Shown here one piece after another: positions 46,943 through 55,065 of a stretch of DNA of 64,000 bases. This DNA comes from Aerococcus viridans (GTDB lineage: Bacteria > Bacillota > Bacilli > Lactobacillales > Aerococcaceae). The stretch covers positions 1,860,001 through 1,924,000 of the forward strand of contig NZ_CP014164.1 in NCBI RefSeq assembly GCF_001543285.1, given 5' to 3'. Position numbers and translations under genes: made by a program. The notes beneath the pieces are model-generated. The model saw nothing but the letters and a program-made list of their open reading frames with translations, was not told the DNA's origin and did not search any database. Numbering within the stretch: the first letter of the stretch is position 1; every line of letters begins with the position of its first letter.

Positions 46943-49570
46943 TTATTTAGCAGGGAAAACTTTTTTCTTCAATTCCATCAGTACAGTTGTAGATAAGGCC
47001 AGTCCTGTTGCAATAGCCCAATGCATTAAGCCAAAAGTATCTGGGATTGAGAATACCCCTCTAACAACCGGTAAAAGAGTGATACCATATAGACCTAAAC
47101 AAGCAATAAAGGCCATTAATATAAATTTGTTAGTAAAGAATCCTGCTTCAAAACTAGTTTGAGTAGTCGAACGCGCAGGGAATATTTGCAATGTTCTAGA
47201 TAAAATAAGTGTTGTAAAGGCCATCGCTACACTTATCTCAGCTGAGTACTGCAACCCAATAAACTGAGAAATGATAACCGCTAGACCGATTAAAGAACCC
47301 CGGAATATAACTGTGCTTAAGGTTTTTCCTGAGAAAATAGGCTCATCAGGATCTCTCGGTGGTTCATTCATGACGTTAGGTTCTCTAGGCTCTAATCCCA
47401 AAGCAATAGCAGGAAGGGAATCATTAGCTAAGTTAATAAAGAGTAATTGTAATGCTGTAAAGGGATTAACCCAATTGAGTAATAAAGCAACTAAAATCGC
47501 AATAACAGCACCTAAGTTACCTGAGAATAGGTAAGCAATAGCTTTTTTAATATTACTGTAAACCGTACGCCCGACAGCAACCGCATGAACGATAGAAACA
47601 AAATTATCGTCTGTTAAAATCATAGCAGAGGCATCTTTAGCAACGTCTGTTCCGCTTCCCATTGCGATTCCGATATCAGCTTGTTTTAATGCAGGGGCGT
47701 CATTGACTCCATCTCCAGTCATTGCGGTCACCTGGTTTTTCTTTTGCCAAGCATCTACGATTCTGATTTTGTTTTCAGGAGTGACACGAGCATAAACGGA
47801 TATTTTTTCTAAGTTGTTCATTAGTTCTTCATCACTTAACGCGTCTAATTCTTGTCCAGTATAAGCTAGATCGCCTTCCTTAAAGATGTTTAAGTCACGT
47901 CCGATAGCACGAGCGGTTGTTTTGTGGTCACCAGTAATCATGACAGTTTTAATTCCTGCTTTTTCTGCATCCTGAACGGCGTGATACACTTCTTCTCTAG
48001 GAGGATCGATCATTGCAAGTAAACCGACAAAGATTAAATCACTTTCATCTTCAACTTCAATAGTATCTTTTTCAATAGGCTTGTAAGCGAAAGCTAACAC
48101 ACGAAAGGCCTGGTCAGAGAACTTTTCGTTTTGCGCTTTGAGAGCCTCTAATCGTTCTTCTGTTAATTCGACAATTTCACCGTTCAACTTAATACGTGAG
48201 CACAAGTCGAAGATAATATCTGGCCCACCTTTTGTTAAGAGGCGTTTTTCACCATTGATTTCATGCACGGTTGACATGCGCTTTCTGCTTGAATCAAAAG
48301 GTAGCTCGAGTAAACGCGGGTATTTCTTACGGATTTCTTCATAGGGTGCACCTTGCTTGTTACTGTAAGCAATTAAAGCCACTTCAGTAGGATCACCGCT
48401 CGATTCCCCTTTCTCATCAATATTGGAATCATTCGCTAGTACAGCTATTTGCATGAGTAATCTTTCAGACTCTGACCACGTTTGCTTATCCCCTGAGAAC
48501 AAGTTTGATTCACCATTTGGAATAAATGCATCCACTACCGTCATTTTATTCTGAGTTAAAGTACCTGTTTTATCAGTACAGATAACACTAGTTGAGCCCA
48601 GTGTTTCAACTGCGGGCAATTGTCTGATAATCACATGCTGTTTAGCCATTTTATTTGTTCCAACAGATAAGACAATCGTTACGATGGATTGGAGAGCTTC
48701 AGGAATAGCCGCAACAGCCACAGCTACCGCAAACATAAAGGCGTTAACTAATGGAACAGTATAGTCTTGTGAATCTCCTAAGAAGATTCGAACAGCTTGA
48801 ATAGCAAAAATGAGAATGGATAAAATCAGAATACCAATACCCAGTTTTTTACTGAAATCTTCCAGTTTTCGTTGGAGAGGGGTTTGTTTGGCTTCTGCAC
48901 TTTGAATCAACTGGGCGACTTTACCCATTTCTGTTTCTTCTCCAATAGCTGTGACAACCATTTTTCCTCTACCGTAAGTGACAAGCGTGCCACTATAAGT
49001 CATATTACTTCTATCCGCAAGAGGGGCATCTTCTTCCAGCTTATCAACGAATTTATCTGAAGCAACCGATTCACCTGTTAATGCCCCTTCTACGACTTGA
49101 AGAGATTCCGCTTCAATCAGTCTTCCGTCTGCTGGTATATTGTCTCCCGCTTCTAAAAGAACAATATCTCCTTTAACCAGTTCTCTAGCCTCGACATTTT
49201 GTAGACGACCATTTCTAATGACAGTACTCGTCGGAGTGGCCATTCGCCTCAATGATTCGAGAGAATCCTCTGCTTTTTTCGTCTGGACGACACTTAAAAT
49301 GGAGTTAATGATAAGCACCGCAAAGATAATAAGAGATTCAACGGCTTCTCCTAAAACAATCTGCACAATAGCCACAATAAGTAAGACAATAACCATGGGA
49401 TCTTTAAAGGTATCTATAAACATAGAAAAGGTCGATTGTCTTTCTTTTCTAGAAATCTCATTGAAGCCTTGTTCTTCTTGCCTCTTCTTGGCTTCCTCCG
49501 TCGATATACCTTCTGTAGAGGTATTCAGAGACGAAAATACCGTTTCAATACTTTCTTTATAATAATCCAT
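46943..49570 (-). CDS. P2-type cation ATPase, probable Mn2+ exporter
   Basis: 875 aa P-type ATPase: N-terminal cation_ATPase_N, TGES loop (VEGALTGESVASD), phosphorylation site VICTDKTGTLTQNKM, KGGPDIIFDLC nucleotide-binding part, hinge AMTGDGVNDAPALKQADIGI and the 10-helix core. It would be called a Ca2+ ATPase by general similarity. However, helix M4 reads AAIPEALQSIVTIVLSVG rather than the Ca2+-pump PEGLPA, and the leader looks like a yybP-ykoY riboswitch, as for the YoaB/MgtA Mn2+ exporters of lactococci and pneumococci. I therefore favour Mn2+ (possibly Ca2+) efflux. Confidence 0.85.
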   Translation of the reverse strand: MDYYKESIETVFSSLNTSTEGISTEEAKKRQEEQGFNEISRKERQSTFSMFIDTFKDPMVIVLLIVAIVQIVLGEAVESLIIFAVLIINSILSVVQTKKAEDSLESLRRMATPTSTVIRNGRLQNVEARELVKGDIVLLEAGDNIPADGRLIEAESLQVVEGALTGESVASDKFVDKLEEDAPLADRSNMTYSGTLVTYGRGKMVVTAIGEETEMGKVAQLIQSAEAKQTPLQRKLEDFSKKLGIGILILSILIFAIQAVRIFLGDSQDYTVPLVNAFMFAVAVAVAAIPEALQSIVTIVLSVGTNKMAKQHVIIRQLPAVETLGSTSVICTDKTGTLTQNKMTVVDAFIPNGESNLFSGDKQTWSESERLLMQIAVLANDSNIDEKGESSGDPTEVALIAYSNKQGAPYEEIRKKYPRLLELPFDSSRKRMSTVHEINGEKRLLTKGGPDIIFDLCSRIKLNGEIVELTEERLEALKAQNEKFSDQAFRVLAFAYKPIEKDTIEVEDESDLIFVGLLAMIDPPREEVYHAVQDAEKAGIKTVMITGDHKTTARAIGRDLNIFKEGDLAYTGQELDALSDEELMNNLEKISVYARVTPENKIRIVDAWQKKNQVTAMTGDGVNDAPALKQADIGIAMGSGTDVAKDASAMILTDDNFVSIVHAVAVGRTVYSNIKKAIAYLFSGNLGAVIAILVALLLNWVNPFTALQLLFINLANDSLPAIALGLEPREPNVMNEPPRDPDEPIFSGKTLSTVIFRGSLIGLAVIISQFIGLQYSAEISVAMAFTTLILSRTLQIFPARSTTQTSFEAGFFTNKFILMAFIACLGLYGITLLPVVRGVFSIPDTFGLMHWAIATGLALSTTVLMELKKKVFPAK

Positions 49571-49599
49571 TTTCTGTCCTTTCTATGCTTTTGGAGTGA

Positions 49600-49740
49600 G
49601 ATAAAAAAAGACGCATACGGAAAAATTCACTCACTTCCGTATGCGTCTCACTATTTAATACAGCACCAGCAGATAAATTATCTACGATTGGTGGCACTGT
49701 AGCAGTAAAAAACTGCCAGTTACTCCCGCACTTCTTATTT
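49600..49740 (-). ncRNA. probable yybP-ykoY (Mn2+) riboswitch
   Basis: Minus-strand leader: GTGCGGGAGTAACTGGCAG, then ACAGTGCCACC, then GCTGGTGCTGT and TAAATAGTGAGACGC. This follows the yybP-ykoY plan (GGGGAGUA ... helix ... UACUGAGAC). The terminator is AGACGCATACGG / CCGTATGCGTCT plus TTTTTTT (49602-49648), overlapping the 3' end of the aptamer, so Mn2+ binding would favour read-through into the ATPase gene. Confidence 0.72.
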
Positions 49741-49753
49741 TAATGTCAAACTT

Positions 49754-49782
49754 ATTATAAATGAGGGAAGGAAAAAAAGCAA
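49754..49782 (-). promoter_or_regulatory. promoter of Mn-ATPase transcript
   Basis: TTGCTT (49777-49782), 17-base spacer, TATAAT (49754-49759) on the minus strand, about 20 bases before the aptamer. Confidence 0.75.
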
Positions 49783-49799
49783 GTTAATTCACTTTCAAA

Positions 49800-49928
49800 T
49801 GAGGGGAGAATATGTGTTAAGTGTTGTTCGATTAGGACTAAACCAGAATCACTTGATAAACGACCACCATCATGAGAAACGATTAAATTATTGCTGAATT
49901 TTACGGCATTTTCTTGTAAAGTAACCAC
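49800..49928 (-). pseudogene. IS1380-family transposase N-terminal remnant
   Basis: GTG at 49926-49928 behind AAAGGGG opens VVTLQENAVKFSNNLIVSHD, GGRLSSDSGLVLIEQHLTHI, LPSFE. SHDGGxLSSDxGLVL is the N-terminal signature of IS1380 transposases. Only about 43 codons remain before the sequence changes into the ATPase promoter. Confidence 0.65.
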
Positions 49929-49985
49929 TGAGAGAACCCCTTTCTATGGTAGTTTGTGGTGAATTAACCACATCAGAAAGGAGGT

Positions 49986-50015
49986 CTTTTTTCATCACCT
50001 AATGGGTGATGAAGC
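49986..50015 (-). terminator. terminator after an 8-codon ORF
   Basis: TTCATCACC / GGTGATGAA stem followed by AAAAAAG on plus and U-run on minus. Upstream, 50067-50090 encodes only MMDLNNS behind AAGGAGG. This is either a leader peptide or the scar of a longer gene. Confidence 0.4.
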
Positions 50016-50279
50016 AGATTATTTTAAAGACTATTAAATCAATGTTAGGAAAGACTATTAGTAAAACTATGAATTATTCAGGTCCATCATCTTTTCCTCC
50101 TTAGAAGGCTACTTATCTATTCATAATATAGCAGAGTAGGCTATTTTAAACTATAGTTTTTGTTTTCAGAGAAGAATACTGTTATACCAACCTTTCAAGG
50201 CTCGACCCGTTCCCGCATACGCACCTTCCCTTAAATGCTCCAAACGAGAAATCAGACTTACATTTATCTATAATTTCAA

Positions 50280-50328
50280 AAAAAGGGGGTTCCAGACACT
50301 TACATGAAGCCTAGAAAGCCCTCTATAA
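50280..50328 (-). terminator. rlmD terminator
   Basis: Imperfect stem AGAGGGCTTTCTAGG / CTGGAACCCCCTT with TTTTTTG on the minus strand. Confidence 0.5.
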
Positions 50329-50337
50329 AACCATTTC

Positions 50338-51720
50338 TTATTTAACTTTTTGCATCAATACCACACACTCCACATGCCAAGTTTGTGGGAACATATCTAA
50401 TGGTTGAACTTGCTCGAAGTCATAGCCAGCTTCCACAAATTTAGCGATATCACGTGCCATGGTTGTTGGGTTACATGATACATAGACAATTTTCTCTGGA
50501 TTAGCTTCAATTGTTGATTCGATGAAAGTATCCTCTAAGCCTTTACGTGGTGGGTCTACAACAACCACGTCCGGTTGAACGCCGGCTTTAACCCATTCAC
50601 CCATTACTGTTTCGGCTTGTCCTGTTTCAAAATGGACGTTATTAATATAATTTTTAGCTGCATTATTTTTGGCCATTTTTACAGCGTCGCCTACCACTTC
50701 TACCCCGTATACATGTTTGGCCTTTTTCGCTAGTGCCAAAGTAATTGTCCCAATACCACAGTAGGCATCTACCACCGTTTCTTCCCCTGTTAAATCAGCT
50801 GCATCAATCGCTAATTGGTACAATTTTTCCGCTTGAGGGGTATTAATTTGGAAGAATGACCGACTTGAAATATCAAAGGTAAAATCAAACATCTTATCTT
50901 CGTATTTATCCACACCATATAAAACACGTTGTTTACCTGACATCACGAAATTTGTTTGTTTAGTATTCGAACTCAAGACAATAGACACAACTTCTGGTAG
51001 TTTTTCCACAATTTCAGTCACAATTTGGTTTTCTTCCGGTAGATCTTTACCGTTAATCACAATAATGACCATCATTTGGTTTGTGTAGTAGCCTTTACGG
51101 ATGACAATATTACGGATTAATCCTGAGTGTTTCCCTTCATCATAACCTTTTAACCCATGTTGGTTAAAGATATCCACAATACTTGCGATTGCTTCATCAA
51201 TGCCTGGTAATTGGATTTTAAAATCTTCCACAGGGATAATCTCATGAGAATTTTTCCGGTAAAATCCTGAATATAATTGTCCTTCATCATCCGCACCGAT
51301 AGGAATTTGCGCCTTATTACGGTATTTAAAAGTATCTTCAGAACCTACAGTAGGCAATACTTCGCGCCCTTCAGCTAGACCAAAACGACTAAAAGCATTC
51401 TCCACTTGCTTTTGTTTGAAAGCAAGTTGTGCTTCATAAGTCATATGTTGCAGTGGCATTGTGCCCACTTGGCTTGATACCTTATCCACAATGCCTACCC
51501 GGTCCGGTGAATCCACAGTTCGTTGCATCATTTTTCCATAGCCAAACTTTTCACCCACAGAAATGGCCTTAATTGTCCCCACTTCACCAGGTAAAGCATT
51601 CTCTACAAATAGTGGATAACCATCCACTTTAACCACACCTAAACCTTGAAAGGTAAGGTCTTCAATTGTGCCCTCAAAAGATTCATTCTTTTGAATTGGC
51701 GTTGTATATTTTTGTTTCAT
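50338..51720 (-). CDS. 23S rRNA (uracil-5-)-methyltransferase, RlmD/RlmCD type
   Basis: SAM-dependent m5U methyltransferase of 460 aa. It has an N-terminal TRAM domain (FEGTIEDLTFQGLGVVKVDG ... PLFVENALPGEVG), SAM motif VDAYCGIGTITLALAKKAKH, VVVDPPRKGLED and the catalytic Cys in KIVYVSCNPTTMARDIAKF. The end MFPQTWHVECVVLM is typical. Gram-positive family members methylate U747 and/or U1939 of 23S rRNA. There is no N-terminal CxxxxxCxxC [4Fe-4S] cluster set, so the E. coli RlmD type is not exact. The start is the ATG at 51720, about 12 bases after AAAGG. Confidence 0.9.
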   Translation of the reverse strand: MKQKYTTPIQKNESFEGTIEDLTFQGLGVVKVDGYPLFVENALPGEVGTIKAISVGEKFGYGKMMQRTVDSPDRVGIVDKVSSQVGTMPLQHMTYEAQLAFKQKQVENAFSRFGLAEGREVLPTVGSEDTFKYRNKAQIPIGADDEGQLYSGFYRKNSHEIIPVEDFKIQLPGIDEAIASIVDIFNQHGLKGYDEGKHSGLIRNIVIRKGYYTNQMMVIIVINGKDLPEENQIVTEIVEKLPEVVSIVLSSNTKQTNFVMSGKQRVLYGVDKYEDKMFDFTFDISSRSFFQINTPQAEKLYQLAIDAADLTGEETVVDAYCGIGTITLALAKKAKHVYGVEVVGDAVKMAKNNAAKNYINNVHFETGQAETVMGEWVKAGVQPDVVVVDPPRKGLEDTFIESTIEANPEKIVYVSCNPTTMARDIAKFVEAGYDFEQVQPLDMFPQTWHVECVVLMQKVK

Positions 51721-51789
51721 ATTTATCATCATCCTTTTTCATTATCTCCACTATTTTACCATGCACACCCTTGAAATACTTGAGAAAAC

Positions 51790-51822
51790 AACAAAACGCC
51801 AACACCCAAGTGCCAGCGCTAC
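51790..51822 (-). terminator. luxS-deacylase operon terminator
   Basis: AGCGCTGGCAC / GTGTTGGCG stem with TTTTGTTGTTTTC tail on the minus strand. Confidence 0.6.
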
Positions 51823-51982
51823 TAATCAAATATTTTTTATAATGTTTTTCTTAACACCTCAAATAAATTGAGTGTATCAAGCTTATCCTCAAAACAAGTG
51901 TCAGTATGCTTATACATTCTGTTACCAAATTCAATATTCTGGGTTTATAATCTAAGTGAATTTTACACTTAAAGCCAAAAGG

Positions 51983-53119
51983 TTACTTCAAGTATCCTTT
52001 ATATATGTTCACATACTTATCGATGAAGGCTAAGTATTGGTCCACTTCAATAGATTCGTCTATGGTATGAGCGCTATCAATCCTACCTGGTCCATAAATA
52101 GCAAAGTCAAATTTGTTATCTACATTGGTAAAGTTAGACCCGTCAGTTGCACCACTTAACCCGCGGTTTTCCGCTTGTGGATCTTCTACCTTAATTAAAT
52201 CTACTAATGCAGAATCATTAGCCCCATCTGCATATTGGTTGTTTTGTAACAAGTTCAATTCTAATGTACCTTGACCGTTAGCGTTAATTTCTTCAATCAC
52301 ATCATTGAAAATGCCAACCACAACGTCATTGCCTACTTCAGGAATTGTCCGTGCATTTCCTGATAGGACTGTATATTCAGGGACTGAGTTAATTTGGTTG
52401 CCCCCTTCAATCATTGTGAATACATTCAACATCTTGCCTAACATATCGTTTTCAGCTGTCGCAGCCGCTTCATCAATCTTGATATTGGTCTTGTTGATAA
52501 AATCGTTAATCAGCTGGATGGTGTTAACCCCTTTTTCCGGTGTAGAGGAATGGGCAGCACGTCCGTGGGCAATGACTTGATATTGAATTGAACCCTTATG
52601 TTTGGTGTTGTAGTAAGGGGTTGATGGTTCGGCGATGATCATGCCGTGGATATCTTCAGTGTAGCCTAGGTCAGTTAATTGTTTAGACCCTAGCATACCG
52701 ATTTCTTCTCCAACACAAGCTAGTAAACGAACTGTCCCGCTAAAGTCTTGGACAGATTCTTTTAATTCGATCATGGCGATAATTAAAGCCGTTAACCCAG
52801 CCTTCATATCGGTAGTCCCACGTCCGTACATCACACCATCATGAATTTCTGCACCATATGGTGGGTATGTCCACAAGTCTGGGTTCCCAGCATCTACCAC
52901 GTCCATATGACCTGATACCGCTAAAATTTTACCTTCTTGGTTACCTTTTAATTCAGCTACTAAGTTAGTACGACCGTCTGCATATTGAATCAATTGCGAT
53001 TCAATGCCGTGGGCTTCAAGTAAGTTTTTATAGTATAGGGCGACAATTTCTTCGTTGCCGTTTGGCGTTTCTAACTGGATGACATCCTGTAAAATTTTAA
53101 TTTTCTCTTGTTGATCCAT
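51983..53119 (-). CDS. ArgE/DapE-family M20 deacylase
   Basis: Zn2+ peptidase-family amidohydrolase, 378 aa. Metal ligands are in LAVSGHMDVVDAG (His/Asp), YGRGTTDMKAGL (bridging Asp), CVGEEIGMLGSKQL (catalytic Glu-Glu), MIIAEPSTPYY and the C-terminal YGPGRIDSAHTIDESI (His). A lid domain with HGRAAHSSTPEKGVN is present. Substrate class is succinyl-diaminopimelate or N-acetylornithine, but no dap or arg genes are nearby. It lies 10 bases after luxS, in one unit. Confidence 0.9.
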   Translation of the reverse strand: MDQQEKIKILQDVIQLETPNGNEEIVALYYKNLLEAHGIESQLIQYADGRTNLVAELKGNQEGKILAVSGHMDVVDAGNPDLWTYPPYGAEIHDGVMYGRGTTDMKAGLTALIIAMIELKESVQDFSGTVRLLACVGEEIGMLGSKQLTDLGYTEDIHGMIIAEPSTPYYNTKHKGSIQYQVIAHGRAAHSSTPEKGVNTIQLINDFINKTNIKIDEAAATAENDMLGKMLNVFTMIEGGNQINSVPEYTVLSGNARTIPEVGNDVVVGIFNDVIEEINANGQGTLELNLLQNNQYADGANDSALVDLIKVEDPQAENRGLSGATDGSNFTNVDNKFDFAIYGPGRIDSAHTIDESIEVDQYLAFIDKYVNIYKGYLK

Positions 53120-53129
53120 AGAAACCTCC

Positions 53130-53603
53130 CTAATTTAGGACTTTACGGTCAAATGGATCTACTGAAAATCCTGCTTCTAAAACGTCTTTAGCGTATTGTT
53201 GTGCGCCCCATAATGAATGGTCACGGAAGTTACCACATTCCACGCGCTCAGTTCCTTGTACATCTGACCATTTCGCTGCTAAGACATCATTCAATACTCT
53301 TGTCATGGCTGTTGCCACTTCTTCAACTGATGGTGTTCCCCAAACAATCATGTAGAAGCCAGTCCGGCAACCCATTGGTGAAATATCGATAACACCTTCT
53401 AAATAATCACGCGTGTAAGCCGCTAATAAGTGTTCCAAAGTGTGAATGGCACTTGTTGGAATGGAATCTTGGTTTGGTTGCACAAAGCGGATATCAAACT
53501 TGCTTAATTTATCTCCTAACGCCCCTGTTTCAGCGCCCGCAATCCGTACGTATGGTGCCTTCACTGCATCGTGGTCTAATGTAAAACTTTCTACTTTTGC
53601 CAT
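53130..53603 (-). CDS. luxS: S-ribosylhomocysteine lyase LuxS
   Basis: Cleaves S-ribosylhomocysteine to homocysteine and DPD, the autoinducer-2 precursor. The 157 aa protein is full length. The metal site is His54, Glu57 and His58 in SAIHTLEHLL with Cys123 in VECGNF, and the catalytic Cys79 is in SPMGCRTGFY. The ATG follows AAGGAG. First gene of a two-gene unit with the M20 deacylase. Confidence 0.97.
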   Translation of the reverse strand: MAKVESFTLDHDAVKAPYVRIAGAETGALGDKLSKFDIRFVQPNQDSIPTSAIHTLEHLLAAYTRDYLEGVIDISPMGCRTGFYMIVWGTPSVEEVATAMTRVLNDVLAAKWSDVQGTERVECGNFRDHSLWGAQQYAKDVLEAGFSVDPFDRKVLN

Positions 53604-53728
53604 AATGATCTCCTTATCTATTTGTGATGAATTTAAATTAAAACTTCTTTATTATCTTATCATTAATTGTCAATCTTTCATAGGTATCGAGATTTTCCCT
53701 TAGCAGAAGAGGGCGTAACCCTAGCTTG

Positions 53729-53759
53729 TTGCTAGTCAGGTGAAAACCTATGCTATAAT
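53729..53759 (+). promoter_or_regulatory. niaR promoter with possible operator
   Basis: Extended -10 TGCTATAAT (53751-53759), a weak TTGCTA at 53729, and AGGTGAAAACCT (53738-53749) as a small palindrome. The palindrome contains the same AGGT/ACCT elements as the niaX site, so autorepression is plausible. Confidence 0.5.
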
Positions 53760-53787
53760 CAACGAAAGATCTAAAGGAGGGCCCACC

Positions 53788-54321
53788 ATGAAAGCAACCC
53801 AACGACGAGACTTACTCATTCAAACCTTGAACCAAGCCACAACGCCCCTGAAAGCCACTAGCCTTGCCAAAGAATTTGGTGTCAGTCGCCAAATCATCGT
53901 CGGGGACGTCGCTATTTTGCGAGCCAGTCACTATGACATTATCGCCACAAACCAAGGCTACCTATTAGCCGATAAAGCTACCAGCGTGGATGATAGTCGC
54001 TTCCGTGGCAAAATCGTCTGCCAGCATTTAGCTGACCAAGCTATTGAAGAATTAACTATTATCGTCAACCACGGTGGCTTCGTTGAAAATGTCGAGGTAG
54101 ACCACCCTTATTACGGGTTAATTAAAGCTAGCCTACAAATTAAGCAAGTGGGCGATATTCAAGACTTCCATGCAGCCATGGATAAATCAGCCGGTACCAT
54201 GCTGTCTTCTTTAACCAACGGCATCCACTTGCATACTATCACAACGTCTGATGAGGCTACATTTGTAGCCATTAAAGCCGACTTAAAGGCTGCTGGCATT
54301 TTATTAGACGAAGGTATTTAA
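53788..54321 (+). CDS. niaR: niacin-responsive repressor NiaR (HTH-3H)
   Basis: 177 aa regulator with a DeoR/BirA-like N-terminal helix-turn-helix (ATSLAKEFGVSRQIIVGDVA) and the 3H domain. The 3H domain has three conserved histidines (VDHPYYG, DFHAAMD, GIHLHTI) that bind nickel and nicotinic acid. NiaR represses NAD precursor uptake or synthesis when niacin is present. The start is ATG at 53788 behind AAAGGAGG; 16 upstream codons are excluded. Next to niaX, its expected target. Confidence 0.92.
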   Translation: MKATQRRDLLIQTLNQATTPLKATSLAKEFGVSRQIIVGDVAILRASHYDIIATNQGYLLADKATSVDDSRFRGKIVCQHLADQAIEELTIIVNHGGFVENVEVDHPYYGLIKASLQIKQVGDIQDFHAAMDKSAGTMLSSLTNGIHLHTITTSDEATFVAIKADLKAAGILLDEGI

Positions 54322-54363
54322 TTTACACTTTCAAAGCTTAGATGATTTTCCTTGTCAGTCTTT

Positions 54364-54401
54364 ACACCTGTCTTGACACCTTAAGGGATTTTGCGTATGA
54401 T
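54364..54401 (+). promoter_or_regulatory. niaX promoter with NiaR operator candidate
   Basis: TTGACA (54373-54378), 17-base spacer, TATGAT (54396-54401). ACACCTGTCTTGACACC (54364-54380) overlaps the -35 and resembles NiaR sites, so a bound repressor would block the polymerase. Confidence 0.7.
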
Positions 54402-54430
54402 GAACTCAACAAATTTGGGAGGAAATTATC

Positions 54431-54997
54431 ATGCAAAGGAATCAAGTGTCTAAGCGCACACAAAATATAACTATTACTGGTTTACTTACCGCTATAGGGA
54501 TCTTTATCCCCTTAATTATGCCCTTTAAAGTCGTCATAGGCCCTGCCTCTTTTACCTTAGGTTCTCATGTACCTGTTGATATGTCCATGTTTAGAAAACC
54601 TTCAACAGCAGCTATTGTCGCAGTCGGCACTACTATCGGTTTTTTAATGGCAGGTTTCCCAATCATTATTGTGGCTCGTGCCCTTACTCACTTAATTTTT
54701 GCAACTTTAGGCGCTTATTACCTAAAAAAAGCACCAAATACCCTGGTAAAAATTGGCTCAAGAACAGCCTTTAACTGCGTGATCAACACCATCCACGGGC
54801 TTGGCGAAGTAGCAATTGTATATGCTCTAACTACGGCTGGCGTAGTCCCACCATCAGATGGTTTCATGTATACTTTAATTGTTTTAGTCGGTATCGGTAC
54901 CTTGATCCATGGAATGATTGACTTTGAAATTGCCTATCGAATTACAAAGGCCATCGAAAAAAGAGCACACCTTGGTTTTGCTCAGGTAGCTTTATAA
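54431..54997 (+). CDS. niaX: ECF transporter S component for niacin, NiaX
   Basis: Membrane protein of 188 aa with about six helices. It follows the NiaX pattern: ITGLLTAIGIFIPLIMPFKV, IGPASFTLGSHVPVDMSMFR, IVARALTHLIFATLGAYYLK, then GTLIHGMIDFEIAYRITKAI. It captures niacin and uses a shared EcfAA'T module encoded elsewhere. Adjacent to niaR and carrying its operator, which makes the ligand assignment strong. GGGAGG precedes the ATG. Confidence 0.9.
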   Translation: MQRNQVSKRTQNITITGLLTAIGIFIPLIMPFKVVIGPASFTLGSHVPVDMSMFRKPSTAAIVAVGTTIGFLMAGFPIIIVARALTHLIFATLGAYYLKKAPNTLVKIGSRTAFNCVINTIHGLGEVAIVYALTTAGVVPPSDGFMYTLIVLVGIGTLIHGMIDFEIAYRITKAIEKRAHLGFAQVAL

Positions 54998-55006
54998 AAT
55001 TGACAC

Positions 55007-55034
55007 AAAAAAGAGAGCAGCCGCTCTCTTTTTT
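55007..55034. terminator. bidirectional terminator niaX/mgtA
   Basis: AAAAAAGAGAGC / GCTCTCTTTTTT perfect stem between convergent genes. Confidence 0.9.
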
Positions 55035-55065
55035 CTTGCTATTTTCCACATATCAATAGCTGCCA

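Noticed and set aside
46943..49570. Plain calcium-transporting ATPase
   Set aside because: The leader RNA and M4 motif favour manganese; Ca2+ is kept as the alternative.
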